This document shows positions 15,222 to 23,451 of a stretch of DNA of 37,049 bases, piece after piece. The notes beneath the pieces are model-generated. The model was not told the DNA's origin. It made no database searches and saw nothing but the letters and a program-made list of their open reading frames with translations. The position numbers and the translations under genes were made by a program. Position 1 is the first letter of the stretch, and every line of letters begins with the position of its first letter. The stretch lies in contig CAYPTI010000002.1 in the NCBI GenBank assembly GCA_964413525.1, positions 12,640 to 49,688 on the forward strand, written 5' to 3'. The DNA comes from CAYPTI01 sp964413525 [NCBI: uncultured bacterium] (lineage in GTDB: Bacteria; T1Sed10-126).

Positions 15222-16853
15222 TCACATCGAGCGAGGGGCCTCCACCCCCATGGCCCGGGACAACCCGGCTTCAAACATCCGCCGGAGAAATCCGACGATT
15301 CCGAGTCGGAACCGCGACCGGGCGGGTTCCTCCGGATCGAGAACCCGGTGTTTTCCGTAGTACGAATGAAATTGCCCGGCCAGATCCTTCAGGGCGAAGG
15401 TGACGTTATGGGGGTTCCTATCCTCCGCCGCGGTCCGGGTGACAAACGGAAATTCAAGCGTTTCGACCAGGAGGTTATGTCCCGCTTCCGTCAGGGGTTG
15501 ATCGTCCGACGAAAGAAGCTCGGGACCGACGGACCGGTCGGCTTCCCCGATGATGCTGGCCATCCGCGTATGGGCGTACTGCACGTAGTACACGGGGTTG
15601 TTCTCGTCTTCGGAACGGGCGACGTCAATGTCGAAATCCAGCGGGCGGTTGTGATTCGTGGTCAGAAAGTTAAATCGCATCGCATCCGGTCCGACTTCTT
15701 CCAGCAGTTCCCGCAGGGAAACGAACTCCCCTCCCCTCGTGCTCATCGCCACCGGCTCCCCGTCCCGGTACAGGTCCACCAGTTGATAGAGTTCAATTTC
15801 GAGCCGGTCCGAATCGTAACCCAGAAAATCCAGCCCCACCTGAAGGCGTTTCTGGTACCCGTGGTGGTCGTGGCCCCAGACGTCGACGAACCGGTCGTGG
15901 CCCCGCCGGAACTTCCGATCGTGGTAGATCAGGTCGTTGGCGAAATAGGTCGGAGAGCCGTCCGACCGGATCAGAACCCGATCCTTGTCGTCCCCTCCCT
16001 CCGTCGTCAACAGGAACACGGCCCCGTCCCGGGTTTCGAGCCGGCCCGCTTCCTTCAACTTGTTCAGGAGCTCGTCCAGGGCTTCCCGGGTGGCGAGTTC
16101 TTGTTCGGAAGTGACCTGATCGAACCGGATCCCGCAGTCATCAAGAACACCGAATATATCCTCCAGGATGAAGGACTTTGCTTCCTCCGCCAGCTGGTCC
16201 ACCGGCGAGCCCCGGAGCTCGGGATTTTGTTGGGCAAACGAACGCAAATAATCCCCCTGGTAGTGTTCCTCCTCCAGTTCGATCGCTTCCCCGGCCTCCT
16301 GCTCCAGCCGGATCCGGAGGGTTTCCCCCAGACGTTCCATCTGACTTCCCGCATCGTTCACGTAATATTCACGGTGGACGTCGCAGCCGTGAAGTTCGAG
16401 CAACCGGCCGAGGGTGTCGCCGTACACGGCACCGCGACCGTGTCCGACGTGGAGCGGTCCGGTGGGATTGGCGCTGACGAATTCCAGCAGAACGGAGGGG
16501 GGACCGTCCTCTCCGGAGGTTATCGGGGGAAACTCCACCTCTTCCGCCGCGAGCACCGCCCGGGCGCGGTCCACCAGGTACCCGTCCTCGAAGGTCAGGT
16601 TGACGAACCCCGGGCCCGCGACGTCCGTCCGGGCGACGGCGTCGTCGTCCGAGAGGAAGGAGGCCAGATCGTCGGCCAGCTCGCGGGGATCCCCGTCCAG
16701 GACTCCACTCGCCCGCATGGGCCAGGCCACCGAAAAATCGGCCCGCACGTCTTCGGGAGGCCGGTCCAGGCCCGGCGGAATGGACTGAAGGTCGGGATGC
16801 CGTTCGGCGTAACGGGAAAGCAGGTCCCTGCATCGCTGTCGCGGGTATTCCAA
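15222..16853 (-). CDS. argS: Arginyl-tRNA synthetase
   Basis: This class I aminoacyl-tRNA synthetase charges tRNA-Arg in the cytosol. The 543-residue length is normal. The N-terminal additional domain ends in FVNLTF at about 83-88. The HIGH motif appears as HVGH at 135-138 within SANPTGPLHVGHGRGAVYGD. The KMSKS equivalent appears as MSTRGGEF, as is usual for this enzyme. The C-terminal DALR anticodon-binding domain contains VQYAHTRMASI. The start is TTG at 16853 with only a weak GGTGAT in front. It lies 92 bases downstream of the xanthine-dehydrogenase-type FAD subunit on the same strand. Confidence 0.95.
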   Translation of the reverse strand: MEYPRQRCRDLLSRYAERHPDLQSIPPGLDRPPEDVRADFSVAWPMRASGVLDGDPRELADDLASFLSDDDAVARTDVAGPGFVNLTFEDGYLVDRARAVLAAEEVEFPPITSGEDGPPSVLLEFVSANPTGPLHVGHGRGAVYGDTLGRLLELHGCDVHREYYVNDAGSQMERLGETLRIRLEQEAGEAIELEEEHYQGDYLRSFAQQNPELRGSPVDQLAEEAKSFILEDIFGVLDDCGIRFDQVTSEQELATREALDELLNKLKEAGRLETRDGAVFLLTTEGGDDKDRVLIRSDGSPTYFANDLIYHDRKFRRGHDRFVDVWGHDHHGYQKRLQVGLDFLGYDSDRLEIELYQLVDLYRDGEPVAMSTRGGEFVSLRELLEEVGPDAMRFNFLTTNHNRPLDFDIDVARSEDENNPVYYVQYAHTRMASIIGEADRSVGPELLSSDDQPLTEAGHNLLVETLEFPFVTRTAAEDRNPHNVTFALKDLAGQFHSYYGKHRVLDPEEPARSRFRLGIVGFLRRMFEAGLSRAMGVEAPRSM

Positions 16854-16945
16854 GTCGGATCACCAGCTGCGGTCTGGGATGAGGTGTATCGGCCAGACGA
16901 TAAACGAGATATTCGGTCCGGACTCCGGAAAGGGGTTACGGGACG

Positions 16946-17809
16946 TCAGTCAGGTAGGTGGTCGGATAAAAAATCCTTCAGGAGGTTCCCGGTAACGGAG
17001 CGCCGGTATTGTTTGTTGGACCGGATGTCGTCGATCGGTTGTATTTCGTCCTGAAGGGCCTCCTCCGCCCGTTCGATGAGGTTCGGCGTCAGGTCCTCTC
17101 CTCGCAGCACTGACTCGGTTTCCGTTGCCCGGAGGGTGTACGGGGCCACCGAGGCAAACACCAATCGTATGTCTTCGATTCGACCGTCGTCCAGGTTAAT
17201 TCGTCCCGAGAGCAACGTTTTGGAAATGGCCTGAAACCGGCGGGGTCCAACCTTTCTGAAGTACTCTTCCCAATCGTCGTTCGGGAGCGGAAGGGTCAGG
17301 GCCGTAATCAGTTCGTCGTCGTTCAAATCCATCTGTTTGTACCCCTGGTAGAAGTCATGGAGCTCGACGGTCCGGGAGCCCCCGGGACCGGTGATTTCCA
17401 GTTCCGCGTCGTAGGCCATCAGCGGGGGGACTCCGTCGGCCGCGGGCGAGCCGTTCGCGACGTTTCCGATCCAGGTCGCCCGGCTCTGAAGAGCAAGGAC
17501 ACTGATTTCCCGGGCGGCGGTTGCAAGCATCGGGAAGGTCTCGTGGACCTCATCAAGGACTCGAGCGTGCCGATAGGTGGACAGGGGGTGGAACCGGAGT
17601 TCCCCGTCCAGGGTCGGTTCCACGGGACGATCGGCAACGGAGTACAGGTTAATGATCGGACGGGGTTCGAGCTGGCCCGATTCCATGTAAACCATGATGT
17701 CGGTCCCTCCCGCCAGCGGAAGGGCACCATCGATTTGCGCCCGGGCCTGGATGGCCTCATCGAGGGTCTCCGGGTTGACGACGGAAAAGTCGGGCAGGTA
17801 GGAACTCAT
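16946..17809 (-). CDS. FAD-binding subunit of a xanthine dehydrogenase/CO dehydrogenase-type enzyme
   Basis: This subunit passes electrons from the iron-sulfur subunit to FAD in molybdenum hydroxylases. The 287-residue product has the FAD motifs AGGTD at 33-37 and IGNVANGSPAAD at about 114-125, the equivalent of TIGGN...SPAAD. A C-terminal CO-dehydrogenase flavoprotein domain contains KVGPRRFQAISKTLLSG. Its ATG overlaps the stop of the 2Fe-2S subunit gene (ATGA). The large molybdopterin subunit that should complete the enzyme is not next to it. The substrate (purine, aldehyde or CO) cannot be assigned. Confidence 0.9.
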   Translation of the reverse strand: MSSYLPDFSVVNPETLDEAIQARAQIDGALPLAGGTDIMVYMESGQLEPRPIINLYSVADRPVEPTLDGELRFHPLSTYRHARVLDEVHETFPMLATAAREISVLALQSRATWIGNVANGSPAADGVPPLMAYDAELEITGPGGSRTVELHDFYQGYKQMDLNDDELITALTLPLPNDDWEEYFRKVGPRRFQAISKTLLSGRINLDDGRIEDIRLVFASVAPYTLRATETESVLRGEDLTPNLIERAEEALQDEIQPIDDIRSNKQYRRSVTGNLLKDFLSDHLPD

Positions 17810-18300
17810 GTGTCGCCGGGTATGCTCCCGTGGACGGTCTCAAATGCCGTTTCAACGGATTTGAATATCCGGGTGTACCCGGTACAACGGCACTGATTCC
17901 CGGCGAGAGCCTCACGCATGTCCTCGGCTTCGTCCGGATTGTCCAGATAGTGAACGGCCGAGACCAGCATGCCGGGTGTGCAGATACCGCACTGGGCTCC
18001 TCCCTCCTCGTAAAAGGCCTCCTGCATGGGGTGAAGCTCTCCGTCTCCCCCGAGTCCCTCCACCGTGGTCAGTTCCCGTCCTTCCACCTGGCACACCGGC
18101 AGCATGCAGGTAAGGACCGGAAGGTCGTCCAGCAGGGTCGTGCAGGCACCGCACTCCCCTTCTCCGCAACCTTCCTTGGTACCGGTGAGGTTCAAGTCCT
18201 CCCGGAGGACGTCCAGCACTCGTTTCATCGGGTGAGTCGTGACGGTGTGGGATTCGCCGTTTACGGTAAAGGACACCGTCTGTTCGGTCAGGGTACGCAT
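17806..18300 (-). CDS. 2Fe-2S subunit of a xanthine dehydrogenase/CO dehydrogenase-type enzyme
   Basis: This is the small iron-sulfur subunit with two [2Fe-2S] clusters. The 164-residue product has a ferredoxin-like N-terminal domain with Cys45, Cys50, Cys53 and Cys65 (EGCGEGECGACT). A helical domain follows with Cys104, Cys107, Cys136 and Cys138 (GAQCGICTPG and NQCRCTGY). All eight ligands are present. The ATG at 18298-18300 has GGAGGT roughly 12 bases upstream, a little far. A candidate promoter lies at 18431-18460. It is the first gene of a two-gene operon with the FAD subunit. Confidence 0.92.
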   Translation of the reverse strand: MRTLTEQTVSFTVNGESHTVTTHPMKRVLDVLREDLNLTGTKEGCGEGECGACTTLLDDLPVLTCMLPVCQVEGRELTTVEGLGGDGELHPMQEAFYEEGGAQCGICTPGMLVSAVHYLDNPDEAEDMREALAGNQCRCTGYTRIFKSVETAFETVHGSIPGDT

Positions 18301-18430
18301 GAGTATTCATATACCTCCAAGCGGGCTGGAAGACCATCGGGTACGCCGGAGTCTCCGTAGCGGAGGAGCGAATTCTTCCGGCTAATGGTAATCAAAGTTT
18401 GGTTCATCACAAGCACGGAAGGCAAACATT

Positions 18431-18460
18431 ATTGTACGATAAACCAATACCCCGTGGCAA
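18431..18460 (-). promoter_or_regulatory. Candidate promoter of the 2Fe-2S/FAD subunit operon
   Basis: On the minus strand, TTGCCA (18460-18455) and TACAAT (18436-18431) are separated by 18 bases. They match consensus at 5 and 5 of 6 positions. The predicted transcript has a leader of about 125 bases, which contains a short CTCCG/CGGAG inverted repeat near 18354-18366. Confidence 0.5.
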
Positions 18461-18551
18461 TTGACTACGTCTATTTCTGGGTTTGGCCCCGCCCCGTGGG
18501 AAGGTTACCGGGTCTCACCGCGGCTTCAGATGAGTCGACCGGGTCACGCCG

Positions 18552-19043
18552 TCATGAGTCCGGCACGCCCGAACGGGCGTGGTACAGTTCACACATTGCC
18601 ACGGCGAGGGCATCGGCCGCGTCATCCGGACTGGGGAGTGTGTTCAGGGAAAGATCCCGCCGGACGGACTGCTGAACGGCCTTTTTGTCGGCCGATCCGT
18701 GACCGGCGATTGTCTTTTTGACGGTGCCGGGGTTGTATTCCGAGATCGGGATCGACCGTTGAACCAGGGTCAGGTTCAGCACTCCTCTGGCCTCCCCCAC
18801 CACCAGGGCGGTCTTTACGTTCCGGTTGAAGTACAATTCTTCGATCGCCGCCCGGTCGGGAGAGTGCTGATCGATCAGTTTGTTGAGCGCCCCGTGAAGG
18901 ATGGACAATCGTTCGGCGTGACCGCGGTCCGGTGGGGTCCGGATGACCCCGCAGGCAACCAGTTCCGGTTGCTCGTGAACGGGAGCGGTAATGATTCCGT
19001 AGCCGGCGGTCGCCAGGCCCGGGTCCAACCCCAGGATTGCCAC
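18552..19043 (-). CDS. ruvC: Crossover junction endodeoxyribonuclease RuvC
   Basis: RuvC resolves Holliday junctions during recombination by paired nicking. The 163-residue product begins with LGLDPGLATAGYG, which holds the first catalytic Asp at residue 7. It has the IEELYFNRN block with the catalytic Glu, and a C-terminal PDDAADALAVAMC block with the last two catalytic Asp residues. The start is GTG at 19043, three bases after the yebC stop, so the two are surely co-transcribed. The ruvA and ruvB genes that often follow are not present on this side; the xanthine-dehydrogenase-type operon follows instead. Confidence 0.95.
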   Translation of the reverse strand: MAILGLDPGLATAGYGIITAPVHEQPELVACGVIRTPPDRGHAERLSILHGALNKLIDQHSPDRAAIEELYFNRNVKTALVVGEARGVLNLTLVQRSIPISEYNPGTVKKTIAGHGSADKKAVQQSVRRDLSLNTLPSPDDAADALAVAMCELYHARSGVPDS

Positions 19044-19046
19044 CGG

Positions 19047-19811
19047 TCAGGAATTCACTCCGGCGGTTGGGCGGTCCTCCAGCACGGCATCCTCAACGTT
19101 AAAGTTGGAATAAACCTCCTGGACGTCGTCGTGATCGTCAAGGGTCTCCAGCAGGGAAATCACGTCCTCGAAATCCTCTTCGTCAACGGGGACGGTGGAT
19201 TTGGGAAGCTGGATGACCTCGGATCGTTCGAGGGCCAGGCCGAATTCTTCCAGGGTCTGTTTAACGGAGACAAAATCGTCGGGACGAGTAAGGATTTCGA
19301 ACCGAGCGTCATCAAACCGAACGTCCTCCGCCCCGGCTTCCACCGCCCGTTCGAACAGCTCAGACCGTCCGAGTTCATCCAGGCGGCCGCGAATGAACCC
19401 CGACCGTTCAAACTGATAGGACACGCATCCGCGCTCCCCGATCTTGCCGCCGTGGTTGTCGAAGATCCGGCGGAGTTCGGAGATGGTGCGGTTTTTGTTG
19501 TCGGTGGTGCATTCAACCATCACGGCCACCCCGCCCGGTCCGTACCCTTCGTAACGGTGGTCCTCGTAATCAACCCCGGGCAGTTCGCCAATTCCCTTCA
19601 GAATGGCCCGCTCGATGTTCTCCTTCGGCATGTTGTAGTCCTTGGCTCGCTCAATTACGTTCCGAAGGTCGGAGTTTTTCTCCGGGTCTCCCCCGCCCTG
19701 GCGGGCGGCCGAGATGATCTTCTTGGACAGTTTTCCGAATATTTTTGCCCGTTTGCGGTCCTGGCGACGTTTGCGATATTTTCGATTCTGCCATTCAGAA
19801 TGACCGGCCAT
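19047..19811 (-). CDS. yebC: YebC/PmpR-family protein (TACO1-like)
   Basis: The product is 254 residues. It opens with the family hallmark MAGHSEWQNRKYRKRRQD, followed by KIFGKLSKKI and the RNVIERAKDYNMPKENIERA block. A central YEGYGPGGVAVMVE segment is also diagnostic. Members act as transcription regulators or, as shown more recently for some, help ribosomes translate proline-rich stretches; which applies here is unknown. The ATG at 19809-19811 has GGTGG upstream at somewhat long spacing. The acidic C-terminal half is longer in D/E than I expect for the family, in line with the acidic neighbours. Confidence 0.95.
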   Translation of the reverse strand: MAGHSEWQNRKYRKRRQDRKRAKIFGKLSKKIISAARQGGGDPEKNSDLRNVIERAKDYNMPKENIERAILKGIGELPGVDYEDHRYEGYGPGGVAVMVECTTDNKNRTISELRRIFDNHGGKIGERGCVSYQFERSGFIRGRLDELGRSELFERAVEAGAEDVRFDDARFEILTRPDDFVSVKQTLEEFGLALERSEVIQLPKSTVPVDEEDFEDVISLLETLDDHDDVQEVYSNFNVEDAVLEDRPTAGVNS

Positions 19812-19972
19812 GGGGAAAAACCACCTTTCCTGTCGGGTTCAACTTGTAAGGATACCAACCGATCCCGAGAAGCCCGACCGGGTCGGCGGTCGGTTCACCA
19901 GACTCCGCCGGTGACATCTATCGATGGGTGTAAAAACGGTCTCCTCACATCATTCAGGGACCGTCGAACCTC

Positions 19973-20608
19973 TTACAGGATCCGGTTGAAGCAATCCCGG
20001 ATGGCGGATCGAAGCTTGGACCAGTCGGACTGGTTCAACAGGCCGGTCAGATGAGCGACGGAATGGGAGCGATCGATCGTCGGGTTGGACTCCGTCAGAA
20101 CATGGTTCCACGAATCCACCAGTTCTCGCACGGATCGGTTCGATCCCCGGTGAAATCGCACCGGTCCCTGTTCCCGGAGGACGAACGCCACGGGAAGGTG
20201 AGCGTTGCCAAGGCAGACGATCGGACCGCCGTTACCGTGGACGGATTCGAGGTGGAATTTCAACCGCTCGGTGATTCGAAGCTCGGCTCCTCGTTCATCA
20301 AAATCGGTCCAGGTTGAGAGAACCCCTCCTCCCCCGACGAGGACCAGCCCATCAAGTTCCCCGCGATCGATGTCCTTCAGATCGTCGATCGCTCCCCGGG
20401 CCACCCGTGCGGACTCGTCGAGGCTGTTCCGGGAAGCCTCTTCTTGTTCAAGCGTACGGTGGTTGATGACCGTCGCCTGGGAAATGTCCCGGGCCCCCAC
20501 GAGGACGTCGTGCCCGTCGGCCTGCAGCAGCTCACGGGCCAGAACGGCCGTCGGGATATCGCTTCCGTCCAGGGAACCACAGCCGGCCAGGTACAGTCCG
20601 AGCTTCAT
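19973..20608 (-). CDS. ElbB-like DJ-1/PfpI superfamily protein
   Basis: The product is 211 residues. The N-terminus (LAGCGSLDGSDIPTAVLA), the VINH segment at 47-50 and ESARVARGAIDDL closely follow the E. coli ElbB pattern. ElbB is a DJ-1 superfamily member with glyoxalase-like activity. The putative nucleophile-elbow cysteine is Cys132 in IVCLGNAHLP. The C-terminal part is more divergent than in ElbB. The ATG at 20606-20608 shares one base with the stop of the acylphosphatase gene upstream, so the two are translationally coupled. Its role in metabolite repair is inference. Confidence 0.82.
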   Translation of the reverse strand: MKLGLYLAGCGSLDGSDIPTAVLARELLQADGHDVLVGARDISQATVINHRTLEQEEASRNSLDESARVARGAIDDLKDIDRGELDGLVLVGGGGVLSTWTDFDERGAELRITERLKFHLESVHGNGGPIVCLGNAHLPVAFVLREQGPVRFHRGSNRSVRELVDSWNHVLTESNPTIDRSHSVAHLTGLLNQSDWSKLRSAIRDCFNRIL

Positions 20609-20895
20609 CAGTATCGGATCGTGAACCGGTCGAACTCCCCGGTCGGTTCCGAGCGGGAGACCGAAACGTTTTCGACGTCAGCGTGTCGGGGTCCCTCCCG
20701 AACGGAGCGCAGCAGGGAGTCCAGGTTATCGGGGGGACCTTCGGCGACAAGTTTCACAGATCCGTCGGGTTCGTTCCGAACCCAGCCCGTCACCCGCTCC
20801 AGGGACCGGCCCGCGCGGCGGGTGAAGGCTCGAAATCCCACTCCCTGCACCCGACCCGTCAACCGGACCTCAATTCGTTCGTAATCGACTGCCAT
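20608..20895 (-). CDS. acyP: Acylphosphatase
   Basis: This small cytosolic enzyme hydrolyses carboxyl-phosphate bonds in acyl phosphates. The 95-residue length is typical. The phosphate-binding loop GRVQGVGFR contains the catalytic Arg22. The catalytic Asn41 sits in GWVRNEPDGSV. The ending EFDRFTIRY is also typical. It precedes the ElbB-like gene with a one-base TGATG overlap. The SLOG-family gene ends 44 bases upstream. Confidence 0.95.
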   Translation of the reverse strand: MAVDYERIEVRLTGRVQGVGFRAFTRRAGRSLERVTGWVRNEPDGSVKLVAEGPPDNLDSLLRSVREGPRHADVENVSVSRSEPTGEFDRFTIRY

Positions 20896-20939
20896 CGACT
20901 CACTCCAGAAGGCGGAGAATCAGGGAACCAAGCGGAAGT

Positions 20940-21401
20940 TTACTCGTCCAGGTGTTTCAGAGCCTCGGAAACGGCTTCTTGTGGAGTCAGATCCACTTCA
21001 TAAGGAAGGCCGGGAAGTTCCCGGGAATCCACGCCGTACACCGGTCGGTTCACCTTCCGGGCCAGCGCCAGTTCGATCAGCGTGCCGGAGGATTTCCCGA
21101 CCGCAATGACCGCCCGTCCCGACTGAACCACGGCGAGGTTCCGTGCGTTCCCCGTTCCGGCGGGGATAATCAGGTCGAGGTACCGGTTGCCTCCGGAGAG
21201 GGAGGATCCCGGAAGAATCCCGACGGCCCGGCCTCCCGACCGCTCCTGAATGCCCCGGCAGGCCGCCTCCATGACTCCCGTTCGACCACCACAGATCAGG
21301 ATAACGTCTGCCTCCCCGAGCAGACGACCCACTTCCCTGGCTTTCTCGTACCGTTCCCGATCGGGTTCCGAGGGACCGATGACCGCGATCTGACGGGTCA
21401 A
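20940..21401 (-). CDS. Stand-alone SLOG (TIGR00725-type) nucleotide-binding protein
   Basis: The product is 153 residues with a Rossmann-like SLOG fold related to LOG and DprA. Visible motifs are QIAVIGPSE at the start, ICGGRTGVMEAACRG at about 35-49, and GKSSGTLIELALA. These fit the TIGR00725 family, whose function is unknown. The start is TTG at 21401, overlapping the comM stop by four bases (TTGA). In many genomes dprA, itself a SLOG protein, follows comM. Here this shorter protein occupies that place, so a link to DNA processing is conceivable but unproven. Confidence 0.85.
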   Translation of the reverse strand: MTRQIAVIGPSEPDRERYEKAREVGRLLGEADVILICGGRTGVMEAACRGIQERSGGRAVGILPGSSLSGGNRYLDLIIPAGTGNARNLAVVQSGRAVIAVGKSSGTLIELALARKVNRPVYGVDSRELPGLPYEVDLTPQEAVSEALKHLDE

Positions 21402-22936
21402 AGAAGGTACTCACCCTGATCGAACTGCCGGAACTGCAGGGATTCGGCAACGTGGCGGTCGCCGATCGTGTCGTCGCCCTGAAGATCGGCCAGGGTCTGG
21501 CTGACTTTCTGAATCCGGTGGACCGAACGGGCGCTCAGCCCGCGCCGATCCACCGCCTGTCGGAGCAATTCATGGGCCGATTCGGTCAGGTCACAATAGG
21601 TTTCGAGATCGGAGGACGTCAACTCGGCGTTGGTTTCGATCCCGGCCCGGCCGTTGCGCTGTTTCTGACGCGAACGGGCTTGATTGACCTCGTCCCTCAG
21701 GTCGCCCGATGAGCGGCTGGATTCAGTCCCGTCCCCGATGAGGTCGTCGTATTCGACCGGCCCGACGGAAACGTGGAGGTCGATGCGGTCCAGCAGCGGT
21801 CCGCTTATCTTGTTGAGGTACCGATCGATCTGGCTGGGTCGGCAGACGCACTCCCGATCGGGATGCGTCAGGTAGCCGCAGGGGCAGGGATTCATGGCGG
21901 CCACAAGCTGGAAGTCGGCCGGGAAGACGTTGCGGGTCCGGGCTCGGGATAGATGCACGGTCCCCTTCTCCAGCGGTTGCCGCAGGGTCTCCAGGTGGGA
22001 GCGGGAGAATTCAGGAATCTCGTCGAGAAACAGCACCCCGTTGTGGGCCAGGGAAACCTCACCGGGGGAAGGTACGTTCCCTCCCCCGATCAATCCGGCG
22101 CCGGAGGTCGTGTGATGAGGATCCCGAAACGGTGGGTGATCGATCAGGGTCCCGTGTTCGGGAAGCTCTCCGGCCACGCTGTGGATCGCGGTGGTGGTGA
22201 GGGCCTGCTCCCGGGAAAGCTCCGGGAGAATGGTGGGAAGCCGACGGGCCAGCATGGATTTTCCGGTTCCGGGGGGACCGATCATCAGCACGTTATGGCC
22301 CCCGGCGGCCGCGATGGTTAGCGCACGTTTGGCGGACTCCTGGCCACGTACTTCGGCAAAATCCACCCTTCGTTCCCCATCCTCAACCTGTCGGGGTTCG
22401 GGGAGTTCGGCCGGGTCGATGGTCCCCTCGAGCACCCCGACTGCCTCCCGGATGTGCTCCACGGGAAGGACGTCGATGCCGGTTTCGGCCGCCTCCAGGG
22501 CGTTGGCGCGAGGAACCATCACTCGCTGGAGTCCCTCGTCCCGGGCGGCCAGGGCCATGGGCAGGACCCCCGGGACCGGCTGGAGTTCTCCGTCAAGGGA
22601 CACTTCGCCCAGGAACTGAGTTGATTCAACGGCCAGGGTGTCGACGTTCAGCTGACCGGACGCCTGCAGAATCGCCAGGGCGATGGGGAGATCGTAAGTG
22701 GATCCTCGCTTGGCCTGGTCGGCCGGGGAGAGATTGATCGTGACCTTCTGATTCGGGAATTTAAATCCGTTCTCCTTCAGGGCCGGACGGATCCGTTCCC
22801 GGCTTTCCTTCACGGCCTGATCGGGGAGACCGACGATGTGGACGCCGGGCAACCCGGCGTCCAGGTGGAGTTCGACCGTGACCAAATTTCCCTCAACCCC
22901 GTCGACCAGGCCGGACTGAACGCGAGCCAGGCTCAT
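21398..22936 (-). CDS. comM: ComM/YifB-family Mg-chelatase-like AAA ATPase
   Basis: The product is 512 residues. An N-terminal Lon-protease-like ChlI domain at about 20-140 contains the GLPDQAVKESRERI block. The AAA+ domain carries the Walker A GPPGTGKSM at about 220 and the Walker B LFLDEIPEFSR. A zinc-finger-like stretch CPCGYLTHPDRECVC follows, then a C-terminal helical lid (RGLSARSVHRIQKVSQTLADL). ComM is a helicase that promotes branch migration during natural transformation, but it is widespread in non-competent bacteria. Its ATG overlaps the yraN stop by four bases. Confidence 0.94.
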   Translation of the reverse strand: MSLARVQSGLVDGVEGNLVTVELHLDAGLPGVHIVGLPDQAVKESRERIRPALKENGFKFPNQKVTINLSPADQAKRGSTYDLPIALAILQASGQLNVDTLAVESTQFLGEVSLDGELQPVPGVLPMALAARDEGLQRVMVPRANALEAAETGIDVLPVEHIREAVGVLEGTIDPAELPEPRQVEDGERRVDFAEVRGQESAKRALTIAAAGGHNVLMIGPPGTGKSMLARRLPTILPELSREQALTTTAIHSVAGELPEHGTLIDHPPFRDPHHTTSGAGLIGGGNVPSPGEVSLAHNGVLFLDEIPEFSRSHLETLRQPLEKGTVHLSRARTRNVFPADFQLVAAMNPCPCGYLTHPDRECVCRPSQIDRYLNKISGPLLDRIDLHVSVGPVEYDDLIGDGTESSRSSGDLRDEVNQARSRQKQRNGRAGIETNAELTSSDLETYCDLTESAHELLRQAVDRRGLSARSVHRIQKVSQTLADLQGDDTIGDRHVAESLQFRQFDQGEYLL

Positions 22937-23283
22937 AATCCGTCGTCGAACGCTCCCCGGATGTGTCGGATGGTCGGTTCCTCTCCGCCGGTTTCTACCG
23001 CCACCACATCAAATCGAATCATCGGATCGTCGTACCGCGGGATCAAGTAGCGAGCAATTCGTCGGAGCTGTTCCTGTTTGTTCCGATGGATGGCGACCTC
23101 CGGGGGACCAAAGGCTCGGTTTCGGCGGGTTTTTACTTCGACCAGAACCAGGTGGTCCCCGTCCCGGGCCAGCAAATCACATTCTCCGACCGGAGTACGG
23201 AGGTTTTGTTCGAGGATTTCAAACGTGTGATCTTCAAGGTACGACCGGGCCTGTTCTTCTCCCCATTCTCCCAGGGTGGTCAT
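22933..23283 (-). CDS. UPF0102/YraN-family endonuclease-like protein
   Basis: The product is 116 residues with a restriction-endonuclease-like fold. Residues LGEWGEEQARSYLEDH open the family. The catalytic core E-CDLLARDGDHLVLVEVKTRR holds the D-x(n)-E-x-K arrangement. The physiological role is uncertain. ATG at 23281-23283 is preferred because the family starts here and AAGGA lies just upstream. A start at 23346 would add 21 residues but has no ribosome site. It is followed by comM with a four-base overlap, the usual order. The rnhB gene often found between rplS and yraN is absent. Confidence 0.88.
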   Translation of the reverse strand: MTTLGEWGEEQARSYLEDHTFEILEQNLRTPVGECDLLARDGDHLVLVEVKTRRNRAFGPPEVAIHRNKQEQLRRIARYLIPRYDDPMIRFDVVAVETGGEEPTIRHIRGAFDDGL

Positions 23284-23451
23284 TCGATCCTTTGCCCCTT
23301 GGGCCGCAAACGGTCCCCGATCCGGCATTGCGGGGGCTTGGGACATGGGTGGACTCGGTCACCGCGAAGGAATTGGGCTGAGAAGGGAGAGTCGATGGTA
23401 CGGAGAGAGGACGGAAGGAAAAAACGGGATCGGGATGAACGAGAGTGGACG

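Noticed and set aside
15189-17054. A 621-codon open frame on the + strand
   Set aside because: It lies antisense to argS, whose motifs are unmistakable. Long antisense frames are expected at this GC content and codon bias.
18579-20054. A 491-codon + strand frame
   Set aside because: It is antisense to ruvC and yebC, both clearly identified, and shows no family motif.
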